DNA of 64,000 nt from DATKBT01 sp035546295 (GTDB lineage Bacteria > Acidobacteriota > Thermoanaerobaculia > Multivoradales > Multivoraceae), in the NCBI GenBank assembly GCA_035546295.1, contig DATKBT010000021.1:60219-124218 (forward strand), in the 5' to 3' direction. Positions 35,941 through 44,701 of this stretch are shown one piece after another. Numbering within the stretch: position 1 is the stretch's first letter; each line of letters starts with the position of its first letter. The position numbers were made by a program, and so were the translations under genes. The notes beneath the pieces were generated by a model. It worked only from the letters and a program-made list of their open reading frames with translations. It did no database searches and had not been told where the DNA came from.

Positions 35941-36606
35941 GTGCTCCGTTCAGAGCTTCGCCGAATCCACCGCGCCGGCTGGACCCTCTTCCTGATCTGG
36001 GCCGCGGCCCTGATCGGATGGGGGATCAGTGACCCCGTGCCCTACGCCGAGGGCTGGCGCCTGGTCCTCGAGCTGGCCTTCCTCGGCCGCGTGGTGTCGA
36101 TCTCGGACGGCGTCGTCAACGGCTTCGGCAACGGCTACCTGATCTTCCAGAACACGCTCCAGGACATCATCCTGCTGCTGGTGGCCTTCCCGTGGGCGGT
36201 CTCCGTGTACGAGGGCTCGGTCTCGAGGGGCTGGGTGCACGCGACGCTGGTGCGCTTCCGCCGCTCGGTCGAGCGCCACCGGGCGCGCGTCGAGCCGTGG
36301 GGCGTCGCCGGACTGCTCGTCTTCGTGTTCTTCCCCTTCTGGAGCACCGGGGCGCTGGTCGGCGGCGCGCTCGGCTATCTGCTGGGAATGCGCACCAAGG
36401 TGGTGTTCGCGACGGTCATCGCCGGCCATGGTCTGTCGGTGCTGACCCTGGTCGTCTTCTTCGACGCCACCCACGACATCGCGGTCGGGCTGGGAGCGAG
36501 CTGGATCCGCTTCCTCCCCTGGATCCTGCTCGCCGCGCTGCTCCTGGTCTCGATGACGATGCGCGGCTGGCGCCGCCTGCGCCGAGAGCCGAGCACCCAC
36601 GCATGA
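35941..36606 (+). CDS. Small multidrug export family membrane protein
   Basis: A 221-residue polytopic protein with about five or six hydrophobic helices. The characteristic segment VFVFFPFWSTGALVGGALGYLLGM belongs to the family annotated as small multi-drug export proteins (PF06695). This name has weak experimental support. The start is uncertain: GTG at 35941 gives a short basic N-terminus before the first helix (WTLFLIWAAALIGWGI), with no clear ribosome-binding site. Confidence 0.65.
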   Translation: MLRSELRRIHRAGWTLFLIWAAALIGWGISDPVPYAEGWRLVLELAFLGRVVSISDGVVNGFGNGYLIFQNTLQDIILLLVAFPWAVSVYEGSVSRGWVHATLVRFRRSVERHRARVEPWGVAGLLVFVFFPFWSTGALVGGALGYLLGMRTKVVFATVIAGHGLSVLTLVVFFDATHDIAVGLGASWIRFLPWILLAALLLVSMTMRGWRRLRREPSTHA

Positions 36607-36620
36607 GCGAGAGCGACTGA

Positions 36621-36998
36621 GCTCGCGCCAGGCCAGCTCGCTCGAGCATCGACGGCCTCGATCTCGGGCCGGTCCTTCGGAACCGAGGGGAGGGCCCTCG
36701 GACGATGCTCCCCTACTACCGCGGCGGCGAGCTCCAGGCCTACCGCAGCGGTCTCTACAAACTGCGCTTCGTCACCGAAGGCGCCTACGGCGCGCCGCCC
36801 GAGCGCGAGCTCCACGAGACGCCGCTGCTCTTCCACCTCGGCGAGGATCCCGCAGAGCTCTTCGATCTCTCCGGCACCGAGCCGGCGACCGCGGCACGGA
36901 TCGAGGCCGAGGCCCGCGCCCACGAGGCCGCGACGCCCAGGGCGCCGCCGCTGTTCGACCGCCGCCTGACCGAGAGCCCGCCGCGCGCGCCGAGGTAG
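36621..36998 (+). pseudogene. 5'-truncated sulfatase remnant (C-terminal ~125 residues)
   Basis: The frame after the stop at 36618-36620 reads SSIDGLDLGPVLRNRGEGPR, then YYRGGELQAYRSGLYKLRF and TPLLFHLGEDPAELFDLS. This is the typical C-terminal end of arylsulfatase-like enzymes (the 'DG-D-L-P-L ... YY-GG-L-A-R-G-YK-HF ... L-LG-DP-E' pattern). The catalytic N-terminal domain with the CxPxR motif is absent upstream, where the membrane-transporter gene lies. I read this as the remnant of a deleted gene. Translation from the internal ATG at 36705 would give a 97-residue fragment without catalytic residues. Confidence 0.75.
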
Positions 36999-37081
36999 CG
37001 CGGTCGGCTCCTGCCGGGATCGCCCAGCGCAAGCGCCCTCGGCGCCATCCTGCTTCTCGCAACCCTGCTTCCTGCAACCCT

Positions 37082-37103
37082 GTTTATACTGTTCCGTATA
37101 AAC
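37082..37103. promoter_or_regulatory. Perfect inverted repeat, candidate PadR operator
   Basis: GTTTATAC and GTATAAAC form a perfect 8-bp inverted repeat around a 6-base centre, 38 bases upstream of the PadR start. TATACT within it is a plausible -10 box, so bound repressor would block transcription. Family members commonly autoregulate through such sites; the assignment here is inference. Two 15-base near-repeats (TGCTTCTCGCAACCC-like, 37051-37080) lie just upstream. Confidence 0.6.
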
Positions 37104-37106
37104 TGG

Positions 37107-37116
37107 TTCGTACGAA
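37107..37116. promoter_or_regulatory. Second palindrome TTCGTACGAA upstream of PadR
   Basis: A perfect 10-base palindrome only 3 bases after the larger inverted repeat. It could be a second half of a cooperative operator or part of the transcribed leader. Confidence 0.45.
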
Positions 37117-37141
37117 GCGAACCCTGGCCGCAGGATTGCCG

Positions 37142-37519
37142 ATGACTCCTCCGAAACGCAGCCGGCCCGCGAGCTCGAACGCGGTGTCGCGGACTCCGCT
37201 GAACGCCAAGTGGTTCCAGATCCTCCTGGCGCTCGCCGACGCCGACCGCCACGGCCTCGAGATCGTGCGCGAGGTCGAGCGCAGCACCGAGGGCGCCATG
37301 CGCCTTTGGCCCGGCGCGCTCTACGGCGCGCTCGAAGAGCTGGCAGCGAACGGCTGGATCCGGGAGGTCGAGCCCCCCGCGGACGCGCAGCGCGGCGGCA
37401 ATCCGCGCTACTACCGGATCACGGCTTCCGGCCGGCAGGTCCTCGCCGCCGAGGTCGCGCGGCTCGAACGCCTGCTGCACGAAGCGCGCACCAAGATCGC
37501 GTCGCCACCGTCGCGATGA
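37142..37519 (+). CDS. PadR-family transcriptional regulator
   Basis: A 125-residue winged-helix protein with NAKWFQILLALADADRHGLEIVREVE at the start, RLWPGALYGALEELAANGWI as the recognition helix and turn, and RYYRITASGRQVLAAEVARLERLL as wing and C-terminal helix. This short PadR type is regularly coupled to large duplicated permeases in Acidobacteriota. The stop overlaps the permease start (ATGA). Two palindromes upstream suggest autoregulation. The ligand is unknown. Confidence 0.88.
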   Translation: MTPPKRSRPASSNAVSRTPLNAKWFQILLALADADRHGLEIVREVERSTEGAMRLWPGALYGALEELAANGWIREVEPPADAQRGGNPRYYRITASGRQVLAAEVARLERLLHEARTKIASPPSR

Positions 37520-40221
37520 GCACCCCCGGACCGTTCCTCTCGCGCCTGGCCCGGCTCGCGGTCTCGCTGTATCCCGCCAGCCTCTCGCGCGGGCACGAGG
37601 AGCAGTGGACGGCCTCGCTGCTCGAATCCTGGCGCTCCGAGCGTCGCAGGCGCCCGCTGCTCTATCCGCTGAGCGCGTCGATGCTGCTCGCCATCGACCT
37701 GCTCACCGGTCACCGGATCGCTGCTCGCCTCCGGCGCCGGCGCTCCCGACGATCGAGGGAATCCTCCATGCACACGCTGCTCCACGACCTCCGTTTCACA
37801 CTCCGATCGCTGCGGCGCCGGCCGGCGTTCACGCTGGTCGCGATCGTCCTCCTCGCCCTCGGGCTCGCCGCCAACACGGCGTTGTGGAGCGTCGTGCACT
37901 CGGTCCTGCTGCGACCGCTTCCCTACGGCGATCCCGATCGGGTGGTGACGCTGTGGAGCGAGTGGAGCAACTTCGACCAGACCTGGCTGTCGATGGGCGA
38001 AGCTCGGCTCTACCGTGACCGCGTCGACGCCTTCGAAGACTTCGCGATCTATTTCGAGGACTCCGCCTCGTTCGACGACCTCGACCGGCCCGAGCGCACG
38101 CGCGCGCTCGGCGCGAGCGCCAACCTGCTCTCGGCCCTGGGCGTCGAGCCGCAGTTGGGACGCGGCTTCACCGCGGAGGAGGCCGAGAAGCAGCGCAACG
38201 TCGTGATACTGAGCTCGGAGCTGTGGCAGCGGCGCTACGGCGGCGATCCCGGCCTGGTCGGATCCACCGTCGGCATCGAGGGAGAGCGCTACGACGTCGT
38301 CGGCGTCCTGCCGCCGGGCCTCGACACTCCACAGGATCTCGCGCGCGCTCTGCACGCCGACGCCTGGTTTCCGCTGCGGTTCCCGGAGGGCACCGTCGAG
38401 CTCGAGCACGGCGGCGGCAATCACGGCTATCTCGGGGTCGGCCGGCTGCGCGAGGGTGTGACCGTCGCCGAGCTCCAGGCGCAGCTCGACGCTCACGTCG
38501 TGCGCCTCGCCGTACAAGGTGTCTACCCGGACACGATGGGTTTTCGCGTCAACGCCTCGAGCGCCGCCGACGAGGTGGTGGGCGGACTGAGGACAGCTCT
38601 GCTGCTGTTCCTGGGCGCGGTGTTCATGGTTCTGCTGGTGGCGGTGTTCAACGTCGCCGGGCTGTCGATCACCGAGGGCCTCCGTCGGACCGGCGAGCTG
38701 TCGTTGCGGCGCGCGCTGGGGGCCAGCGGCGGCCGCCTGGTCCGACAGAGCCTGCTCGAAGCCCTGGTCCTGTCGCTGCTCGCGAGCGGCGTCGGCGCGG
38801 CCCTGGCCGCCGGAGCGCTCGCGCTCTTCCGGCGCTTCGCGCCGCCCGATCTGCCCCGTCTCGACGGCGTCGCGATCACTCCCTTCGCGCTCGGCGTCGG
38901 CCTCCTCCTGTCGCTGGTGGCCGCCGTGCTGTTCGGCCTCTGGCCGGCGCTGTGGACGAGGAGGCTCGCAAACCCGTCGTCGCGCCGCGCGACCGGCGGT
39001 CGGGGAGGGCGTCGCGCCCGCACCCTGGTCACCACGCTGCAGGTCGCCCTGTCGTTGGTGCTCGTCATCGGCACCGCCCTGATGGCGCGCAGCCTCGCCG
39101 GGCTGCTCGCGGTCGATCCCGGTTTCTCGACCCGCGAGGCGGCGACCTTCCGGGTCTTCATGCCGACGAGCTACTTCCCCGAGGCGGCCGAGGTGGTGGC
39201 CGCCTACGAGCGGCTGCTCGAGTCCCTGCGCTCCGAGCCGGGCGTGGAGGGGGCCGGCGCCGTCCGGCTGCTGCCGCTCGCCAGCACGATGGGCGACTTC
39301 GGCGTCCGGGTCGAGGGCTACGAGCCGCCGCCTGGCGAGCATCCGTCGGCCGAGTGGCAGTCGGTCACGCCGGGCTACTTCGACGCTCTCGGCATCGCCC
39401 TGGTCGCCGGCCGCGACTTCGACGCGCGTGACCGCAGCGACTCCGAGCAGGTGGTGATCGTCAACGAGGCGTTCGTGCGCGCCTACGTCCCGGAGGGAGA
39501 GGTGCTCGGGCGCGGAGTGCGTCTCGGCGGCGGCGGAGAGCACGGGGGCGACGACGAGCGCGGCTGGACGAGCATCGTCGGTGTGGTCGCCGACGTCCGC
39601 CACGACACGATCCTCTCGACGCCCAAGCCGACGTGGTATCGGCCCCACACGCAGTTCGCCGCCTCGACCGGCTTCGTCGCTCGCTCGATGACGGTCGTCG
39701 CCCGTACCGAGCAGGACGCCGCAACGCTCGGTCCTGCGATCCGCCGCGCCGCCGATGCCGCCGACCCGCGCCTCGCGGTCGGTGAGCAGAGGACGCTGAG
39801 CGAGGTGATGGCCAGCCAGGTCGCCGGTTCCCGGCTCTCCACCTTCGTGCTGGTGGCGTTCGCGGGCACTGCGCTGGTGCTCGCCACCCTCGGCATCCTC
39901 GGTGTACTCTCCCACCTCGCGCGCCAGCGCGGACGCGAGATCGCGATCCGGATGGCGGTCGGCGCGCGCCCAGCCGACGCGGTCTCACTCGTCCTCGGCC
40001 AGGGCGTGCGGATGCTGGCCGCCGGGCTGCTGCTCGGGATCGCCGGCGCGATCGCCGTCACCCGCTCGCTCTCCAACCAGCTCTACGGGATCGATCCGCT
40101 CGACCTCTCGACGTTCGCGATCGCGCTTCCGGTCGTCGCGCTCGCCGGTCTGGTCGCGTGCTCGATTCCGGCGCTGCGGGCCTCGCGGGTCCAGCCGTTC
40201 GCGGTGCTCCACGAGGAGTGA
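37516..40221 (+). CDS. Acidobacterial duplicated orphan permease (FtsX/MacB-type)
   Basis: A 901-residue ABC-type permease. A Ser/Arg-rich N-terminal segment of about 85 residues is followed by two MacB-core/FtsX units. The first is DLRFTLRSLRRRPAFTLVAIVLLALG with a periplasmic domain, then FLGAVFMVLLVAVFNVAGLS. The second is ARTLVTTLQVALSLVLVIGTALMARSL with its own periplasmic domain, ending GREIAIRMAVGARPADAV and a final helix set. No ATPase gene is adjacent, hence 'orphan'. MacB-type permeases work as mechanotransmitters in efflux, so a role in exporting or sensing cell-envelope compounds under PadR control is plausible but unproven. Confidence 0.9.
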   Translation: MSTPGPFLSRLARLAVSLYPASLSRGHEEQWTASLLESWRSERRRRPLLYPLSASMLLAIDLLTGHRIAARLRRRRSRRSRESSMHTLLHDLRFTLRSLRRRPAFTLVAIVLLALGLAANTALWSVVHSVLLRPLPYGDPDRVVTLWSEWSNFDQTWLSMGEARLYRDRVDAFEDFAIYFEDSASFDDLDRPERTRALGASANLLSALGVEPQLGRGFTAEEAEKQRNVVILSSELWQRRYGGDPGLVGSTVGIEGERYDVVGVLPPGLDTPQDLARALHADAWFPLRFPEGTVELEHGGGNHGYLGVGRLREGVTVAELQAQLDAHVVRLAVQGVYPDTMGFRVNASSAADEVVGGLRTALLLFLGAVFMVLLVAVFNVAGLSITEGLRRTGELSLRRALGASGGRLVRQSLLEALVLSLLASGVGAALAAGALALFRRFAPPDLPRLDGVAITPFALGVGLLLSLVAAVLFGLWPALWTRRLANPSSRRATGGRGGRRARTLVTTLQVALSLVLVIGTALMARSLAGLLAVDPGFSTREAATFRVFMPTSYFPEAAEVVAAYERLLESLRSEPGVEGAGAVRLLPLASTMGDFGVRVEGYEPPPGEHPSAEWQSVTPGYFDALGIALVAGRDFDARDRSDSEQVVIVNEAFVRAYVPEGEVLGRGVRLGGGGEHGGDDERGWTSIVGVVADVRHDTILSTPKPTWYRPHTQFAASTGFVARSMTVVARTEQDAATLGPAIRRAADAADPRLAVGEQRTLSEVMASQVAGSRLSTFVLVAFAGTALVLATLGILGVLSHLARQRGREIAIRMAVGARPADAVSLVLGQGVRMLAAGLLLGIAGAIAVTRSLSNQLYGIDPLDLSTFAIALPVVALAGLVACSIPALRASRVQPFAVLHEE

Positions 40222-40373
40222 TGACCACCTCCCGACCGAAACGGGAGGGGATCGAGGCGGGCCTGCGGCGCCGCCGGGGTAACATGGCCGCGGCTCTCCC
40301 AGACGAGGATCGAGGTCCTCGCCCCGCGCGATCCCGCACGCGCTCACTACGCCCTTCAGGAGATCTCTCGCAG

Positions 40374-41441
40374 ATGCTCGCTACGAAGCTGCTCCGAGCT
40401 CGCAGGCCGTGCCCCAGATCGAGGTCCGGCGTCCCTCCGTTCGTCTTCCTTCTGCTCGTCCTGTCGTTCCTCGCTCCGGCGAGCGGGTTCGCGGACGACG
40501 AGATCGTGGCGACCATCGGCGGCGTTCCGATCACGCGCGCCGAGCTCGAGGAGTCCCTCGCCGCCGAGCTCGAGCGCGTGGAGCGCGAGCGTCACAAGAT
40601 CCTCGAGCAGGGGCTCGATCCCCTGATCGAGCGGCGCCTGCTGGAGGCCGAGGCCGAGCGCCGGGGAACGACCCCCGAGGCGCTGATCGAGGCCGAGACC
40701 ACGAGCCGGACCGAGCCGGTGACCGACGAGCAGGTCGAGGCCTGGTACCAGGCCAACGCCTCCCGGCTCCAGAACCGCCCCAAGGAGCAGCTCCTCCCCC
40801 AGATCGAGACCTTCCTCGGCCAGCAGGCCGCCGCGCAGGCGCGCGGCGCCTTCCTGGACGAGCTGCGCGGGCGGCAGGAGGTCGTCGTGCACTTCGAGCC
40901 GCTGCGCGTCTCCCTCGATCTCGAGGACGCGACCCTCAAGGGGCCGAGCGCGGCGCCGGTCACCATCGTCGAGTTCTCGGACTTCCAGTGCCCGGCCTGT
41001 CGTTCGTTCAATCCGATCCTGACCCAGGTGCTGGAGGCGTATGGCGACCGCATCCAGGTCGCGTTCCGGCAGTTCCCGCTGCGCTCGATCCACCCTCAGG
41101 CCCAGCCCGCCGCCGAGGCGTCGCTGTGCGCTCGCGAGCAGGGCAAGTTCTGGGAGGTCCACGACGCGATGTTCGCCGACCAGCGCAGCCTCGAGCCGCC
41201 GCAGCTCAAGGAGCTGGCGCGGCGCCTCGGCCTGGACGGCGAAGCCTTCGACGAATGCTTCGACGAGGGTCGCCATCGCGCCGTGGTCGATCGCGATCTC
41301 GCCCGCGGCCAGCAGGTGGGCGTCACCGGCACCCCGTCGGTGTTCGTCAACGGTCGCGAGGTGGCGCCCGGGCGGGTGCCGAGCTTCGAGGAGATGAAGG
41401 CCCTGGTCGACGACGAGCTGCGCCGGGCGCAGCAACGGTAG
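40374..41441 (+). CDS. Periplasmic DsbA-like thioredoxin protein with SurA-like N-terminal domain
   Basis: A 355-residue secreted protein. The signal peptide is FVFLLLVLSFLAPASGFAD. A domain resembling the SurA/PpiC N-terminal chaperone fold follows (EIVATIGGVPITRAELEESL through LLEAEAERRG). A DsbA-type thioredoxin domain comes last, with the active-site motif FSDFQCPACRSFNP (CPAC) and the cis-Pro loop GVTGTPSVFVNG. Such fusions are thought to combine chaperone and disulfide oxidase or isomerase action in the periplasm. The ATG at 40374 has AGGAGA about 10 bases upstream. Confidence 0.85.
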   Translation: MLATKLLRARRPCPRSRSGVPPFVFLLLVLSFLAPASGFADDEIVATIGGVPITRAELEESLAAELERVERERHKILEQGLDPLIERRLLEAEAERRGTTPEALIEAETTSRTEPVTDEQVEAWYQANASRLQNRPKEQLLPQIETFLGQQAAAQARGAFLDELRGRQEVVVHFEPLRVSLDLEDATLKGPSAAPVTIVEFSDFQCPACRSFNPILTQVLEAYGDRIQVAFRQFPLRSIHPQAQPAAEASLCAREQGKFWEVHDAMFADQRSLEPPQLKELARRLGLDGEAFDECFDEGRHRAVVDRDLARGQQVGVTGTPSVFVNGREVAPGRVPSFEEMKALVDDELRRAQQR

Positions 41442-41590
41442 TAGCCCCGCACTCGGGTCGGCGGAATCGGCGGAGCCAACGCCGGCGCCGTGGCCGTTAC
41501 CGCTCGGCCCGGCGGACAGGGGCACGGCGGGCAGCCGATCCCGGAGCTGCGGCTGAGCCGCGCGCGGCATCGACTGCCCGTGGCCGGGCG

Positions 41591-42184
41591 CTACGGTTTT
41601 CGCGTGCGGGCGTCGCCGTTCGGCCCAGAAGGCGGCGACAGGACGTCGATCTCGTGATCGACCATCTCGTCGGCGTCGAACACGTAGCGACCGACGAACC
41701 ACCGTCGCTCGAACATCAGGGGCAGCCAGAGACGGTCGTCCTCCCACATCTCGTCGTAGGGAACAGCCTGGAGCGGGACCCATAGCGGAACCGCCTCGTC
41801 GGTCTCGGTCGGCATGCCCGAGAAGCCGGAGGCCCGGAAGACGTGGACGTGGATGGAGTAGCCGTCGACGAACTGGAACAGGTTCTCGCCGCTGTGCTCG
41901 AGGCCGGTGGGAGTGATCAGCAGCTCCTCCTGCGCCTCGCGGATCGCACACGCCTCGACCGACTCCCCCGGCTCGACCCTGCCCCCGGGACCGTTGATCT
42001 TGCCCGCACCCAGCCCGCGCTTCTTGCGAATCAGGAGCACCTCGCCGTCGTGCACCACGAAGACCAGCGTCGCGAGGTCGCGCGCGCGCCAGCAGGTCCA
42101 ATCGATGTCGCCGACCCGCCTCGGGATCGGCGGCTCCAGGCAGCGGCCCGAGGGGAAGGCTTGCTCGAAGGGATCTCTACGCAC
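41591..42184 (-). CDS. Nudix hydrolase, MTH1/8-oxo-dGTPase-like
   Basis: A 197-residue protein with a complete Nudix box GGRVEPGESVEACAIREAQE-EL. The preceding segment LLIRKKRGLGAGKINGPGG matches the MTH1-type signature GxGxGxxNGxGG. After the Nudix domain, WEDDRLWLPLMFERRWFVGRYVFD also resembles MTH1-like proteins. It probably removes oxidised purine nucleotides. The 25 residues before the domain (containing a Cys and Pro-Pro) are not typical and the start could be later. Confidence 0.85.
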   Translation of the reverse strand: MRRDPFEQAFPSGRCLEPPIPRRVGDIDWTCWRARDLATLVFVVHDGEVLLIRKKRGLGAGKINGPGGRVEPGESVEACAIREAQEELLITPTGLEHSGENLFQFVDGYSIHVHVFRASGFSGMPTETDEAVPLWVPLQAVPYDEMWEDDRLWLPLMFERRWFVGRYVFDADEMVDHEIDVLSPPSGPNGDARTRKP

Positions 42185-42403
42185 GATCGGCGTTCTTCGA
42201 CGGAGGACAAAGGCTCGCCCGAACGGTAGAGCGAAGGTAGCACGGCTCGATCCGTGTCAGGGCCGCACGTCTGGCGCGGCGGCGCCGCCGGGAACCTCCG
42301 CCCAGCGGGAGCGTTCAACAGTCGGATGGGGAGCGAGGGTGTCTCGACGACGCTCGGCTCCCGCTTCACCGCTCTCGGATCCACCGCTCCCTGGAGGTTC
42401 AAC

Positions 42404-43210
42404 GTGCGTCCAAGTCCCCCCAGCCGCGCCCTTCGGCTCCTCGCCTCGCTCGCCGCCCTCCTCCTCCTCGGCCTTCCCGCGCTCGGCCAGGAGGACGATG
42501 CCTCTCACCGTATCGAGATCCGCAAGATCGCGAAGAGCTGCGAAGGGGAGGAGTGCGAGGAGGAACGCCACGTCGTCATCCACCTCGACGAGGAGGGGCT
42601 GGACCTCTCGTCGATCCCGGGCATCTCCGAGCTCGAGCTGCTCGGCGACGAGGGCCACAACGTCTTCTTCTTCGGCGGCGGAGGAGGGAGCTACCTCGGG
42701 GTCCAGCTGGTCGGGCTCACCGACGCGCTGCGCCGCCACTTCGGAGTCCCCGAGGGCCAGGGGGTCATGGTCTCCGAGGTCGGAGACGACACGCCGGCCT
42801 GGCGGGCAGGGATCCAGGCCGGCGACGTGATCACGGCGGCCGGCGGAGAGCCGGTCTCGTCCTCGAGCGGGCTCTCCCAGATCATCCGCTCCACCGAGCC
42901 GGGCGCCTCGATCGACTTCGAGGTCTGGCGCGATGGAGTCCCGATCACGATCTCTGCTCAGGTCGACGAGCGGGAGCCACGGAACCGCGCGCGTGCCTTC
43001 TTCCTCGATTGCGACGACGACGACGCAGACTGCAGCCGGGTCACGGTGCGCGGTCTCGACGTAGGCTGCGACGGAGGGGAGTGCGGCGTGGTCGTGCGCT
43101 GCGATGACGGCGACTGCACCTGCACGGTCAACGGCGAGGACCGCGACTGCGAGTCGCTCGAGAGCTTCCAGTGGCGCGACCGTCGGCGCCACTTCCAGCA
43201 GCAGCAGTAG
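42404..43210 (+). CDS. Secreted PDZ-domain protein with Cys-rich acidic tail
   Basis: A 268-residue protein with a signal peptide (ALRLLASLAALLLLGLPALGQ). An acidic linker containing two Cys comes next (SCEGEECEEE), then a PDZ domain with GGSYLGVQLVGL, VSEVGDDTPAWRAGIQAGD and VITAAGGEPV. The last ~50 residues are acidic and contain eight Cys (DCDDDDADC, VGCDGGEC, VRCDDGDCTC, DRDC), probably disulfide-bonded or metal-binding. No protease domain is present. The GTG at 42404 has a GGAGG six bases upstream and fits the signal peptide; the longer open frame from 42254 does not. Confidence 0.8.
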   Translation: MRPSPPSRALRLLASLAALLLLGLPALGQEDDASHRIEIRKIAKSCEGEECEEERHVVIHLDEEGLDLSSIPGISELELLGDEGHNVFFFGGGGGSYLGVQLVGLTDALRRHFGVPEGQGVMVSEVGDDTPAWRAGIQAGDVITAAGGEPVSSSSGLSQIIRSTEPGASIDFEVWRDGVPITISAQVDEREPRNRARAFFLDCDDDDADCSRVTVRGLDVGCDGGECGVVVRCDDGDCTCTVNGEDRDCESLESFQWRDRRRHFQQQQ

Positions 43211-43309
43211 CCGGCGCGGCATCACCGACGAGCACCAACGGGCCGCTCCGCACTCGAGCCACCCGCGGTGGCACCGCGCGGCCGGCGTGCGATCCCTCGG
43301 CCCCGAACC

Positions 43310-44407
43310 TCAGCCGAGGTCCGCGATGCGGCTGGCGCGATGGCGCAGGCAGTGGTCGGCAAGAACCAGGGCGACCATCGCCTCGGCCATCGGCACGAAG
43401 CGCGGAAGCAGGCAGGGATCGTGGCGGCCTCGGGTGGCGACCGTGGTCGCCGCTCCCTCGCGCGTCACCGTCTCCTGCTCGCGGGGGAGGCTGCTGGTCG
43501 GCTTGACCGCGCAGCGGAGGACGATCGGCATGCCGGACGAGATGCCGCCGAGCATGCCGCCGTGGCGGTTGCTGGAGGTCGCGACGCGATCTCCGGCCAT
43601 CGTCATCGGGTCGTTGTTCTCGCTGCCGCGCAGCCGTGCGGCCGCGAACCCCGAACCGTATTCGACGCCGAGCACCGCCGGCAGCGAGAAGAGGGCCTTC
43701 GCCAGATCGGCCTTGAGCTTGTCGAACACCGGCTCTCCCCACCCCGCGGGAACTCCGACGGCGACGACCTCGGAGACGCCGCCGATCGAGTCCCGCTCCG
43801 CGCGTACTCGCTCGATGAGCTCGATCATCCGGGCCGCGATCGCCGGATCGGGGCAGCGGACCGGCGTCGCCTCGACCTGCTCCAGGGTCACCTCCTCGGG
43901 GCGGGGCACATCGGCGATCAGCTCGCCGACCTGCCGGACCCAGGCAAGGATGCGGATCCCGTGCAGGGTCGCCAGCAGCTTGCGCGCGATGGCCCCGGCG
44001 GCGACCCGCACCGTCGTCTCGCGCGCGCTCGAGCGGCCGCCTCCCCGGTGGTCGCGGAAGCCGAACTTGGCGTCGAAGGTGTAGTCGGCGTGCCCGGGGC
44101 GATAGACGTCCTTGATCGCGCTGTAGTCGCGCGAGCGCTGGTCCTCGTTGGCGATCAGGATGGCGATCGGCGTGCCCGTGGTGCGCCCTTCGAAGACCCC
44201 GGACAGGATCCTGGGGACATCGGCCTCGTCGCGCTGGGTGGTGATCGACGACTGCCCCGGTCGCCGGCGCGTGAGATCGGGCACGAGATCGCTCTCGTCG
44301 AGCTCGAGGCCGGCGGGGACTCCGTCGACGATCGCCAGGTTGGCGGGTCCGTGGCTCTCCCCCGCCGTGGTGACGCGGAAGAGCTGTCCAAAGGTGCTGC
44401 CGGCCAT
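43310..44407 (-). CDS. aroC: Chorismate synthase
   Basis: A 365-residue enzyme converting 5-enolpyruvylshikimate-3-phosphate to chorismate with reduced FMN. Family signatures are complete: GESHGPANLAIVDGVPAGL at the start, FRDHRGGGRSSARETTVRVAAGA in the centre, and SSNRHGGMLGGISSGMPI and the late RGRHDPCLLPRFVPMAEAM motif. Length is normal. No other shikimate-pathway gene is adjacent. Confidence 0.95.
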   Translation of the reverse strand: MAGSTFGQLFRVTTAGESHGPANLAIVDGVPAGLELDESDLVPDLTRRRPGQSSITTQRDEADVPRILSGVFEGRTTGTPIAILIANEDQRSRDYSAIKDVYRPGHADYTFDAKFGFRDHRGGGRSSARETTVRVAAGAIARKLLATLHGIRILAWVRQVGELIADVPRPEEVTLEQVEATPVRCPDPAIAARMIELIERVRAERDSIGGVSEVVAVGVPAGWGEPVFDKLKADLAKALFSLPAVLGVEYGSGFAAARLRGSENNDPMTMAGDRVATSSNRHGGMLGGISSGMPIVLRCAVKPTSSLPREQETVTREGAATTVATRGRHDPCLLPRFVPMAEAMVALVLADHCLRHRASRIADLG

Positions 44408-44646
44408 CAGTCGAGGTCCCGGACGGGGAGGCGCCAGCGTATCCCAGGGCTTGCCGCTCGAGCGCCGGCCCCCGCAGCGACGCGACCAACGAGGGCTGAC
44501 CAGGAAACCGGGCCGATCGTTCGCAGTCGCTGGGACGAACACCCCACAGCGGCCCGCAAGCCTCGTCCTCCCGACGGCCATCGCCCCGTGGGCCGATCGG
44601 AGAAGTCACGAGCAAGACGACGATGACTCGTGCCGCGATCGCCCGC

Positions 44647-44697
44647 CAGGAGCATGGCCCCCGCAGGAGCATGGCGCCCGCCCGGAGCATGGCGGCT
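44647..44697. repeat. Three tandem 17-bp repeats
   Basis: Units of CAGGAGCATGGCCCCCG type at 44647-44663, 44664-44680 and 44681-44697, with small differences, in the gap between aroC and the aldo/keto reductase stop. No coding role seen. Confidence 0.85.
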
Positions 44698-44701
44698 GGC
44701 G

